Source: Fidelibacterota bacterium (lineage in GTDB: Bacteria > Fidelibacterota > Marinisomatia > SCGC-AAA003-L08 > D37C17). From it: a DNA stretch of 6,484 nt. The notes under the pieces were generated by a model that had not been told where the DNA came from, made no database searches, and saw only the letters and a list, made by a program, of their open reading frames with translations. Shown here in pieces: positions 1-6,371 of this stretch. Each line of letters opens with the position of its first letter. Positions within the stretch are counted from its first letter, which is position 1. The stretch covers positions 1-6,484 of the forward strand of contig DTTG01000198.1 of assembly GCA_012964845.1 (NCBI GenBank), given 5' to 3'. The translations under genes were made by a program, and so were the position numbers.

Positions 1-3
1 ATT

Positions 4-876
4 TTAATTCACCATCAACACCGGGCAGTTGGAACGTTGTGCAGTGTGGATGGGTTTACTACCAAATATAAATTTTAGGATTTCATTCCCTTTGGCTTTA
101 CCCATAATAATTATATGATCCTCACCAGCTTCATCCACAAACACATCCACTGGATTTCCACTAAGTAATTTAGACTCAAATGGGATTCCCACCCGCTTCA
201 AATACCGCTCGGCCCAAGTGTGGGCGTTCCGGTAGCCCTTGCCAAAAAAGGAGGTCTTGCTCACAGTTAGCGAAATAATCTCAGCATCAAATTGCTTAGA
301 AATTCGTGTACTTAAAATGACCGCCCGTTTGGTTGCCCGTGAATCATCCACACAGAGTAATATTTTATAATTCCAATTAGGGTTAAAATTTTTCACAAAA
401 AATATACTGGTATCTAAAAATTGAGAAATTTTATTGGTCATACGTTTTCGTCTGGGAGAACCCATAATGGCAATGTCAAACTCGCCATGTTTCACTTCCT
501 TATTTAGTTCAGATAAAAGATCACCTTCACGAAGCACCAGGCGGATTTGATAGTTGGTTGTTTTAGGAAGCACCATTCGAATCCGCCCCTTTTCTTCTAC
601 CAGATTTTTAATATTAAACTCGGAGTCCGGAGCAAAGCCCTTTTCTTTGAGAATGTTAAATGCCCATTCCAAAACTTCTAAACCGGGATGATGAATATTC
701 CATTCAGAAAGAGTTTGGCGAGCAAGATTTACATCTCCTTCAATGAGCGCTCTGGACTGTTTGCCAATATAACAAATGGTTAAGTCCGCAGAAAATCCCT
801 CTGCAATTTTACAGCCAATCTCCAGAATATTCTTAGATTCATCTGTAGTATTTTTTAGTGCGATGAGAAATTTCAT
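4..876 (-). CDS. Tandem-domain universal stress protein (UspA family)
   Basis: A 290-residue cytoplasmic protein with two UspA-like alpha/beta domains, roughly residues 1-165 and 168-290. Each opens with the typical first strand (MKFLIALKNT; YKILLCVDDS) and ends in a strand after the nucleotide loop. The C-terminal domain keeps most of the ATP-binding loop: G259, G272 and S273 have the family's 13-residue spacing, but the middle glycine is shifted by one (G263). The N-terminal domain has IMGS (137-140) followed by a basic stretch (PRRKR) and no second glycine or Gly-Ser, so it probably does not bind ATP. The C-terminus (NCPVLMVN) is a classic Usp ending. The ATG at 876 is preceded by AGGA (887-890) ten bases upstream, overlapping the transporter stop codon. 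This supports the start and suggests translational coupling. Family knowledge: such proteins modulate stress survival, and some sit beside and regulate transporters (TeaD with TeaABC is the known example). A role on the upstream transporter is inference. Confidence 0.9.
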   Translation of the reverse strand: MKFLIALKNTTDESKNILEIGCKIAEGFSADLTICYIGKQSRALIEGDVNLARQTLSEWNIHHPGLEVLEWAFNILKEKGFAPDSEFNIKNLVEEKGRIRMVLPKTTNYQIRLVLREGDLLSELNKEVKHGEFDIAIMGSPRRKRMTNKISQFLDTSIFFVKNFNPNWNYKILLCVDDSRATKRAVILSTRISKQFDAEIISLTVSKTSFFGKGYRNAHTWAERYLKRVGIPFESKLLSGNPVDVFVDEAGEDHIIIMGKAKGNEILKFIFGSKPIHTAQRSNCPVLMVN

Positions 877-886
877 AATAATTATT

Positions 887-890
887 TCCT
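887..890 (-). promoter_or_regulatory. Ribosome binding site of the Usp gene, overlapping the transporter stop
   Basis: On the minus strand the sequence TAGGA contains both the transporter stop codon (TAG, 891-889) and an AGGA Shine-Dalgarno core (890-887), ten bases before the Usp ATG. It is the clearest ribosome binding site in the window. Its position suggests that ribosomes finishing the transporter help initiate the Usp protein. Confidence 0.55.
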
Positions 891-2322
891 ATTTAAAATT
901 TGTAAAGCCAATGATAAGAGGCCAATAAAATTTGTAAAGCAATAACAGGGTAATGGTTGACATTATAGCCATTCGCCAACCTGCTTTTAGAAAATCAGTC
1001 ATTTTTACTAAGCCCGAAGAATAAATGATCATACAGGCAGGAGCTGCAATAGCTGAAAAATAACCAAATGCCGATGAGATAGCTGTGGTCATCCCCATAT
1101 AAGCAGGATCACCCCCCATACTCAAGGTAATGGGTCCCAACACCGCCACAGTCCCGCTGGAGCTCATGATATTTGACAAAAGCATAGTGAGAAAAATATT
1201 CAGTATATAGGGAATCATAGTAAATTGATCAATTAATGGGGAAAATAGGCTCATGAGTGAATTTCCAATCCATAGAGCAGTGCCGGTATTTTTCATCTGC
1301 ACACCCAGAGAAATAGTGCCGGCAAAAAGGAGAATTACCCCCCAGTTAGTATTTTGGCTCACCTGCTTCCATTCTACCAATCCCGTTGCCATGTATAAAA
1401 ATGCACCGCCAATAGCGATTATTCCCAAGCCATACTGCTCATTGAGGAAAATCCAGCAGAGAAACACAATAACGAAAATCAGGATAGTCAAAAATTCGTT
1501 GCCGGTGATTTTTCCTTTATGCGCTACCTGAATTTTAAGGCGGCGGATAGCTGTATCCATTCGGTTGAATTCGGGTTTGAAAGCCAATTGGAGAAGAAAG
1601 GTTGTGCTGAGCATTCCAATTATCACCATGGGATAGGCCATAATAATCCATTGAAAATAGGTAAGTGTCAGCCCACTATCGGTAATTGCGCGCCAGTATT
1701 CCAGCATGATGGCATTTCGCGCTCCCCCTGATGGTGTGCCAATACTACCCACCGTTGATCCATAGGCAATACTGAACAGAATCAGCGCTGTCAAATTGGG
1801 AATGGGTTTGTTCTTTCCGCAGTTTCGCACCAGTGAAAGTCCCACCGGAAGCATCATGGCCACCACCGTATGTTCTCCGATAAAGGATGAGAGCAGTGCC
1901 GAAATACAGGTGAATCCCAAGACAATATTTTTCACTTTATTTCCGGTAAGGCGGATGATTCCCAATGCCAAACGTGTATCCAAGCCTTGATGAACAATTG
2001 CCACAGCCATCATGAGCGAACCCATAATAAAAAAGACGGAATCATTCATATAGGATTTTGCAACTTCTGCCGGAGGAGCAATATGAAATACCACTTCCAA
2101 AACAGCGATGAGCAAAGCAACAGCCGGCAGAGGTACCGGCTCGGTAATGATCAGGGAAATGACAATGATACTCAGAATTAATGTGCGGTATCCTGAAGGA
2201 GAAATACCATCTGGGTAGGGCAGTTGATACATCACTACGCCTAAAATGGCAATGATGAGTAGCCAATGTTTTTGCTGAATCCAGAATAAAATATTCCGGG
2301 TAAATTCATTAGCAAATTTCAT
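889..2322 (-). CDS. SLC13/DASS-family anion:sodium symporter, divergent signature motifs
   Basis: A 477-residue inner-membrane protein with about a dozen hydrophobic segments (first near 20-35, last near 450-472). Length and two-fold internal repeat fit the DASS/SLC13 (CitT, INDY) family, which imports di- or tricarboxylates or sulfate with Na+. Each repeat has a re-entrant hairpin: residues 143-160 (SSFIGEHTVVAMMLP) and 382-398 (LSNIMSSSGTVAVLGP). In characterised members these carry Ser-Asn-Thr, which binds substrate and sodium; here the positions read GEHT and SSGT. The family's TPPN-type loops are also altered, to GTPSGGARN (195-203) and APACMIIYSSG (427-437). The fold assignment is fairly safe, the substrate is not. 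No Shine-Dalgarno sequence precedes the ATG; MKFANEF starts 125 bp after the glutaryl-CoA dehydrogenase stop, so the gene may have its own promoter or be read from upstream. It is followed 12 bp later by the Usp gene. A permease of the wider ion-transporter superfamily is the alternative. Confidence 0.85.
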   Translation of the reverse strand: MKFANEFTRNILFWIQQKHWLLIIAILGVVMYQLPYPDGISPSGYRTLILSIIVISLIITEPVPLPAVALLIAVLEVVFHIAPPAEVAKSYMNDSVFFIMGSLMMAVAIVHQGLDTRLALGIIRLTGNKVKNIVLGFTCISALLSSFIGEHTVVAMMLPVGLSLVRNCGKNKPIPNLTALILFSIAYGSTVGSIGTPSGGARNAIMLEYWRAITDSGLTLTYFQWIIMAYPMVIIGMLSTTFLLQLAFKPEFNRMDTAIRRLKIQVAHKGKITGNEFLTILIFVIVFLCWIFLNEQYGLGIIAIGGAFLYMATGLVEWKQVSQNTNWGVILLFAGTISLGVQMKNTGTALWIGNSLMSLFSPLIDQFTMIPYILNIFLTMLLSNIMSSSGTVAVLGPITLSMGGDPAYMGMTTAISSAFGYFSAIAAPACMIIYSSGLVKMTDFLKAGWRMAIMSTITLLLLYKFYWPLIIGFTNFK

Positions 2323-2365
2323 TTGGACAAAGAATAATAGTAATTTAAAATATAAATTAACAGGG

Positions 2366-2384
2366 AATTACGTTTTACATAATT
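2366..2384. repeat. AT-rich imperfect inverted repeat in the gap upstream of the transporter
   Basis: AATTACGT (2366-2373) and ACATAATT (2377-2384) form an 8-bp stem with a three-base loop. In a leftward transcript all eight pairs can form, one as a U-G wobble; in a rightward one there is a C-A mismatch. No U-tract follows in the leftward direction, so it is a poor intrinsic terminator for the upstream dehydrogenase gene. An operator or a weak mRNA hairpin is possible. Stem composition is AT-rich enough for chance occurrence. The rest of the 2323-2447 gap is AT-rich with no convincing sigma-70 pair. Confidence 0.3.
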
Positions 2385-2447
2385 ATTTATTTTATAGTTA
2401 ATAATGAGACTTTTTGTTTTAAGGATAACCAATTTAGGAGAAATAAA

Positions 2448-3617
2448 TTATCTAAAAGCCGGGATTCCCGTAATATCCTGTCCTAAAATCAGCGTATGCA
2501 TGTCGAACGTGCCTTCGTAGGTATAAACAGATTCCATATTCATGAGATGCCGCATGATGGGGTATTCACCGGAGATTCCATTGGCGCCGTGGAGTTCACG
2601 AGCAAGTTTAGCGCATTCCCGAGCCACCCAGGTATTGTTACGTTTTAGCATGGAAATCTGCTGAGGGGTCACTGTACCGGCATCTTTATTTTTTCCCACT
2701 TGGTAAGCCAGAAGTTGACCCTTGGAAATTTCGGTGAGCATCCACACCAGCTTTTCCTGTACCAGCTGAAAGGAGGCAATAGGTTTTTGAAATTGAATGC
2801 GTTCCCTGGCATATTTAAGGGAGGCTTCATATACAGCCAGTGCACATCCAATGGCACCCCAGCCAATTCCGTAGCGTGCCTGGCTCAAACAACTGAGAGG
2901 ACCTTTTAATCCTTCAACCCCCTGGAGCAAGTTTTCTTCCGGCACAAATACATCCTGCATTATAAGTTCTGAGGTGTTGGATGCTCTTAGTGACCATTTA
3001 TGTTTCATCTCTGGGGCTGAAAAGCCTTTCATTCCTTTTTCAACCAGAAAGCCCTTCACAACTCCATCGTCAGTCTTTGCCCAGACAACGGAAATATCCG
3101 CATTGCTTCCATTGGTAATCCACATTTTAGTGCCATTGAGTATAAAGCCCCCATCCACTTTTTTTGCCAATGTTTTCATGCTGCCGGGGTCAGAGCCACT
3201 ATCTGGTTCCGTCAAACCGAAACTACCGATTGCAGCTCCTTTTGCTAAAAGTGGAAGCCATTTTTTCCTTTGGTTGTCACTGCCAAAAGCATGAATGGGA
3301 TACATTACCAGAGAACTCTGCACAGAAATAAAGGAACGGATACCTGAATCACCCCGTTCAATTTCCTGACAGACTAATCCATAAATAATATTGTTCATTC
3401 CCCCGCCACCATCTTCTTTTGGAAGGTTTATTCCAAAGAATCCCATTTCTGCAATTTTTGAAGTGAGATTATCAGGGAAGGTGCCATTTTCAAAATGTTC
3501 ATCAATAATGGGAATTATTTCCTTATCCACAAATTTCCGTGTGGATTGCTGAACCATGATTTCATTTTCTGATAAATGGCTGGATAAATCTAAAAAGTCA
3601 AGTCCGTCAAGTTTCAT
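2448..3617 (-). CDS. gcdH: Glutaryl-CoA dehydrogenase (decarboxylating type)
   Basis: A 389-residue FAD acyl-CoA dehydrogenase, predicted to convert glutaryl-CoA to crotonyl-CoA and CO2 in lysine, tryptophan and aromatic-acid degradation, passing electrons to ETF. It resembles glutaryl-CoA dehydrogenases more than other acyl-CoA dehydrogenases: DSGIRSFISVQSSLVMYPI (90-108), FGLTEPDSGSDPGSMKT (133-149), the WITN flavin contact (166-169), RYGIGWGAIG (248-257), LKRNN (324-328) and a C-terminal TYEGTFDMHTLILGQDITGI (366-385). The catalytic base is Glu368 in YEGT. Residues that hold the distal carboxylate in the human enzyme are present with nearly the same numbering: Glu87, Arg94, Ser98 and Tyr367. 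Glu87 and Tyr367 argue for the decarboxylating form. Length is normal for a bacterial member, with no mitochondrial-type leader. The ATG at 3617 is chosen because the N-terminal helix starts right after it; there is no obvious Shine-Dalgarno sequence. The gene is divergent from the FAD oxidase across 80 bp. Confidence 0.93.
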   Translation of the reverse strand: MKLDGLDFLDLSSHLSENEIMVQQSTRKFVDKEIIPIIDEHFENGTFPDNLTSKIAEMGFFGINLPKEDGGGGMNNIIYGLVCQEIERGDSGIRSFISVQSSLVMYPIHAFGSDNQRKKWLPLLAKGAAIGSFGLTEPDSGSDPGSMKTLAKKVDGGFILNGTKMWITNGSNADISVVWAKTDDGVVKGFLVEKGMKGFSAPEMKHKWSLRASNTSELIMQDVFVPEENLLQGVEGLKGPLSCLSQARYGIGWGAIGCALAVYEASLKYARERIQFQKPIASFQLVQEKLVWMLTEISKGQLLAYQVGKNKDAGTVTPQQISMLKRNNTWVARECAKLARELHGANGISGEYPIMRHLMNMESVYTYEGTFDMHTLILGQDITGIPAFR

Positions 3618-3697
3618 TAAAATTAATTATTAATTGGGGAGTAATTTAACAGGCAGTTAGAGTTAGATAAAATTGAAACTCAAGATTTATTAATTAT
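3618..3697. promoter_or_regulatory. Divergent intergenic promoter region
   Basis: This 80-bp AT-rich gap separates the start codons of the dehydrogenase (leftward) and the FAD oxidase (rightward), so it must carry promoters for both unless transcription comes from outside. The palindromic hexamer ATTAAT occurs at 3622-3627, 3629-3634 and 3689-3694, close to both start codons. A plausible rightward promoter is listed separately. I found no convincing leftward -35/-10 pair. Neither gene has a clear Shine-Dalgarno sequence within it. Confidence 0.55.
3646..3673 (+). promoter_or_regulatory. Putative sigma-70 promoter of the FAD oxidase
   Basis: TTAACA (3646-3651) and TAAAAT (3668-3673) each match five of six consensus bases of the -35 and -10 boxes, with a 16-bp spacer. 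Transcription would start near 3680, leaving a leader of about 18 bases. The spacer holds a tandem GTTAGA repeat (3656-3661 and 3662-3667), a possible regulator contact. In AT-rich DNA such matches arise by chance, so confidence is moderate. Confidence 0.4.
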
Positions 3698-5314
3698 ATG
3701 AGCAATAACCGAATTCCTATTCACTCTATTTTAGGAAGTGATGTCATTGAGAAAATTTCAGTTTGGGCGGAGAAAAGCCCAACCATTTCAGAATTGGTAG
3801 AATTTCTCTCATTGGAATTCCAGATTGATATTACTTCTGATTTAGATATTGTAAATGGGTATGAGCGGGATTGCTCTAACATAAACGGAAATGCAGAAGT
3901 TCTATGCCGTCCGATAAATGAGCTGGAATGTGCATTGTTACTGCGCTGCTGCCAGAGTGTAAAAATTCCCCTGACAATATCTGCAGGACGAACCAATCTA
4001 ACGGGTAGTGCCACACCAGAAGGAGGAGTGATCCTCTCAATTGAAAAAATGACACAGCCAAAGGTTAAGGTTGATTCCGCTTCAAAAACAATCACAACTC
4101 CGGTGGGTATTTATTTGGAAGACATGCGAAAGGAAGCCTTGAGGCAATCGAATAATAAATTGCATTATCCAGTGGACCCCACTAGCCGGAAGGAAGCTAT
4201 GGTGGGTGGTACGCTATCTTGTAATGCTTCTGGATTTATTCCGGGACCTGCAGGAGCTACGCGCTATTGGACGGAAGGATTGGAATTTCTAACTCCTAAT
4301 GGATTTAAAATTTCCTGTAAGCGAGGAGATTATATTTCAGAGAATGGGGAGTTCATAATTGATTTTCCAGATGGTGAGGTCATTGTTAAAGTCCCATCTT
4401 ATCCACGCCCGGATATTAAAAACGCCAGCGGACCATTCTCAGATGAAAACGGGCACGTAGATTTGGTTGACCTTTTGGTAGGGTCAGAGGGAATTTTTGG
4501 GCTTATTACATCTTCTACTTTTAGACTTAAAGAAATGCCTGATGAATTTTTAGACATGTTTTTCACACTACCTAATGAAATTGATGCTGTCCGATTTCAT
4601 CAGTATATAGGCAATCATTTCAATGGGGATTTATCCCAAATTACTGCCCTGGAATATTTTGGGTATAATTGTCAAACTTTTATGGATCATCGGGAAACAT
4701 TATTTAATTCCAACTCTGAAGTTGGGATTTATCTGCAGATTCCCCTTTATAATGAAACGGTGGAAGATGTTGCCGAAGACTGGCTCAATATATTGACGAA
4801 TTCAGATTGTGGTATTCATGAGGATGGGATTTTGCTACTGAATACTCCCCAAAACTGGCAGACATTTTTTGAAGCGCGGCACTCCATCCCTTCTAATGCT
4901 TTGGAGAAAACACGTCAATTGGATACCTGGAGTATTTTGACAGATACCATTGTACCACCAGATAATTTTCCGGAATTTTTAGATGTAACTCATTCAATAC
5001 TACAAACTGCAGATATTGAGTATCTCTTATTTGGCCATTTGGGGGACTGCCATCTGCATTTTCATTTAATTCCCACCAAAGAACAACAGCACAAGGCACT
5101 GGAAGTATATCATCAGATAATAGAAAAATCAGCGGAATTAGATGGTGTTTATTCTGCAGAGCATGGAACTGGCAAACGCAAACGCCCGGACTTTCTTAAA
5201 TGTTATGGTGAAGAAGCTGCTGAACAAGTACGTTCAGCCAAAGCGGCACTTGATCCGGACTTTCTTTTAAACCGAGGGAATGTGGTGGAACCGGTTGGTG
5301 TGCAAATAAGATAG
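3698..5314 (+). CDS. FAD-linked D-2-hydroxyacid oxidase/dehydrogenase (GlcD/DLD family)
   Basis: A 538-residue flavoprotein with a PCMH-type FAD-binding domain (about 65-280) and a C-terminal FAD-oxidase domain (about 285-530), the architecture of glycolate oxidase GlcD, D-lactate dehydrogenase and D-2-hydroxyglutarate dehydrogenase. Visible FAD motifs are SAGRTNLTGS (95-104), YPVDPTSRKEAMVGGTLSCN (157-176) and LLVGSEGIFGLIT (259-271). The metal and catalytic site is intact: His447 and His454 in GHLGDCHLH, and Glu488-His489 in SAEHG. ALDPDFLLNRGNVV (517-530) is the family's C-terminal signature. Arg394 aligns with a conserved substrate arginine, but the lysine that helps bind D-2-hydroxyglutarate in the human enzyme seems replaced by Leu414, so that substrate is not supported. 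LTDTIVP (414-420) looks more like D-lactate dehydrogenases. About 60 residues precede the FAD domain, somewhat longer than usual. No signal peptide; probably cytoplasmic, possibly at the membrane, feeding electrons to quinone or cytochrome. Substrate unassigned. Confidence 0.88.
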   Translation: MSNNRIPIHSILGSDVIEKISVWAEKSPTISELVEFLSLEFQIDITSDLDIVNGYERDCSNINGNAEVLCRPINELECALLLRCCQSVKIPLTISAGRTNLTGSATPEGGVILSIEKMTQPKVKVDSASKTITTPVGIYLEDMRKEALRQSNNKLHYPVDPTSRKEAMVGGTLSCNASGFIPGPAGATRYWTEGLEFLTPNGFKISCKRGDYISENGEFIIDFPDGEVIVKVPSYPRPDIKNASGPFSDENGHVDLVDLLVGSEGIFGLITSSTFRLKEMPDEFLDMFFTLPNEIDAVRFHQYIGNHFNGDLSQITALEYFGYNCQTFMDHRETLFNSNSEVGIYLQIPLYNETVEDVAEDWLNILTNSDCGIHEDGILLLNTPQNWQTFFEARHSIPSNALEKTRQLDTWSILTDTIVPPDNFPEFLDVTHSILQTADIEYLLFGHLGDCHLHFHLIPTKEQQHKALEVYHQIIEKSAELDGVYSAEHGTGKRKRPDFLKCYGEEAAEQVRSAKAALDPDFLLNRGNVVEPVGVQIR

Positions 5315-5325
5315 AAATTTTAAAC

Positions 5326-5351
5326 TTGAAAATACTGATGACCAATTTTAA
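5326..5351 (+). promoter_or_regulatory. Weak candidate promoter of the lipoprotein gene
   Basis: In the 63-bp gap after the oxidase, TTGAAA (5326-5331) and TTTAAT (5346-5351) each match five of six consensus bases, but the 15-bp spacer is short. The gap contains no terminator-like hairpin, so co-transcription from the oxidase promoter is equally possible. Confidence 0.22.
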
Positions 5352-5377
5352 TACCATCTATAACTATTAAAAAAAGA

Positions 5378-6337
5378 ATGATGAAAAGACATCTATTAGT
5401 ACTCATTTTAGTTTTCTCCTGTGTTGAGCATAAATTCTCTTTTACTGTTTCACCTGATGGAAGTTATAAAGTAGAGTACAAAGGTCATGGGGATAAAAAT
5501 GACCTCACCGATTTTGATTTTCCTCTTCCAATTGGTGCAAAATGGACCATTAATTCTACTTTAGAAAATAATGAAGCTGAATCTTTTGACTACACCGCCC
5601 ACCGTTTATTTAAACGTAATGAATATTTTCCAAGTACATTTTATAAAGGGGATTCAATTTATATAGAATCCTTGCTAAAACATAAAATTAAGGTGAAGTA
5701 TTTTAATTGGATTTTCAGGGAAACTTTTTCTTTTGATGCTGAAATTGAAGGGCGAAATGTGAGCGGTAAATACCCCAAGGTTGAACAATTCATTTTAGAT
5801 ACCGAAAATCCACCTGTGGGGTGGCTTAAAGAAGCCCTCATGTATCTTTTAACAGAAACATTAAATCAAGCCGAAATAGAATGGAATACTCGTCCAATCA
5901 TTACTGCTGAATTACAAAATTGGAAAAATAATGAATTGGAAATGGTAAGTGATTCTACTATTTTGGAAGAAATTGATTATTACAAAAATATGGGATTAGA
6001 CATTATCATGCAGCCCGCATCACCCCACCTCTACAATGAAATGGATTCCATTTTTAAATTGCTGGAAGATGAGCTGCACATAACGCTGGACCTTATTGAT
6101 GATAGTTTTTCATTTCAACTCATCCTCCCTGGAGTTTTGGAATATACTAATGCTGACTCCTCTGCTGGTGATACCCTCTTCTGGTCCTTCGATTTACAGG
6201 ATTATATGAATGATGATTTCATTATGCACACGAATAGCAGCATAAATTATCCTGGTCGGCAGAAGGCAGGATTATTTATTGGATTTACCACCATCATAAT
6301 TTTTTGTGGATTAAGGGTCCGGAGAAGGAATAAGTGA
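5378..6337 (+). CDS. Uncharacterised probable lipoprotein with C-terminal membrane helix
   Basis: I do not recognise a family for this 319-residue protein. It starts with a short lipoprotein-like signal: KR at 3-4, a hydrophobic run (6-13), then VFSC with Cys15 as the probable lipidated residue. Phe at the -2 position is unusual for a lipobox, and there is no Asp at +2 to signal inner-membrane retention. The body is rich in aromatic and acidic residues with a predicted beta-rich look in the first half (about 20-140), a helical, charged middle (about 145-235), and a second beta-like segment around FSFQLILPGVLEYTNAD (244-260) and DTLFWSFDL (265-273). Residues 297-312 form a hydrophobic helix followed by RVRRRNK, a stop-transfer pattern with a cytoplasmic tail; no LPXTG-like sorting motif precedes it. 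The protein may thus be held at both ends. Start is at 5378 or the next codon, 5381; an A-rich stretch but no true Shine-Dalgarno precedes it. It follows the oxidase by 63 bp; a functional link is not shown. Confidence 0.75.
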   Translation: MMKRHLLVLILVFSCVEHKFSFTVSPDGSYKVEYKGHGDKNDLTDFDFPLPIGAKWTINSTLENNEAESFDYTAHRLFKRNEYFPSTFYKGDSIYIESLLKHKIKVKYFNWIFRETFSFDAEIEGRNVSGKYPKVEQFILDTENPPVGWLKEALMYLLTETLNQAEIEWNTRPIITAELQNWKNNELEMVSDSTILEEIDYYKNMGLDIIMQPASPHLYNEMDSIFKLLEDELHITLDLIDDSFSFQLILPGVLEYTNADSSAGDTLFWSFDLQDYMNDDFIMHTNSSINYPGRQKAGLFIGFTTIIIFCGLRVRRRNK

Positions 6338-6344
6338 TGCAATA

Positions 6345-6371
6345 AACCTTTGGAAAGGTTACATGTTTTTT
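6345..6371. terminator. Bidirectional hairpin terminator between convergent genes
   Basis: AACCTT (6345-6350), loop TGGA, AAGGTT (6355-6360) make a perfect 6-bp stem, extendable to 7 bp with a two-base loop. Rightward it is followed after five bases by six Ts (6366-6371). Leftward the stem runs into TTTATT. It sits between the stop of the lipoprotein gene (6337) and that of the leftward partial gene (6359-6361), whose stop codon lies within one arm. The stem is short with only two G-C pairs, so it would be a weak terminator. Confidence 0.42.

Noticed and set aside
1253..2181. Several 64-92 codon open frames on the plus strand
   Set aside because: All are antisense shadows of the transporter gene, with low-complexity translations and no start signals.
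2042..2266. 74-codon minus-strand frame overlapping the transporter in another frame
   Set aside because: Same-strand out-of-frame overlap with a clear membrane protein; His/Ser/Cys-rich translation typical of a shifted frame.
2328..2336. TATTCTTTG on the minus strand as a Bacteroidota-type -7 element (TAnnTTTG)
   Set aside because: The spacing has one base too many and it lies only about five bases before the transporter ATG, too close to act as its promoter.
2974..3294. 106-codon open frame on the plus strand
   Set aside because: It lies wholly antisense to the glutaryl-CoA dehydrogenase, whose motifs are unmistakable; no domain or ribosome binding site supports the antisense frame.
3721..4095. 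124-codon open frame on the minus strand
   Set aside because: Antisense to the well-supported FAD domain of the oxidase; no independent evidence for coding.
3698..5314. Naming the oxidase D-2-hydroxyglutarate dehydrogenase from its neighbour
   Set aside because: The substrate-binding lysine of that enzyme seems absent (Leu414), and neighbourhood alone is weak evidence.
5315..5377. Possible terminator after the FAD oxidase
   Set aside because: The gap is AT-rich but contains no stable stem followed by a T-tract.
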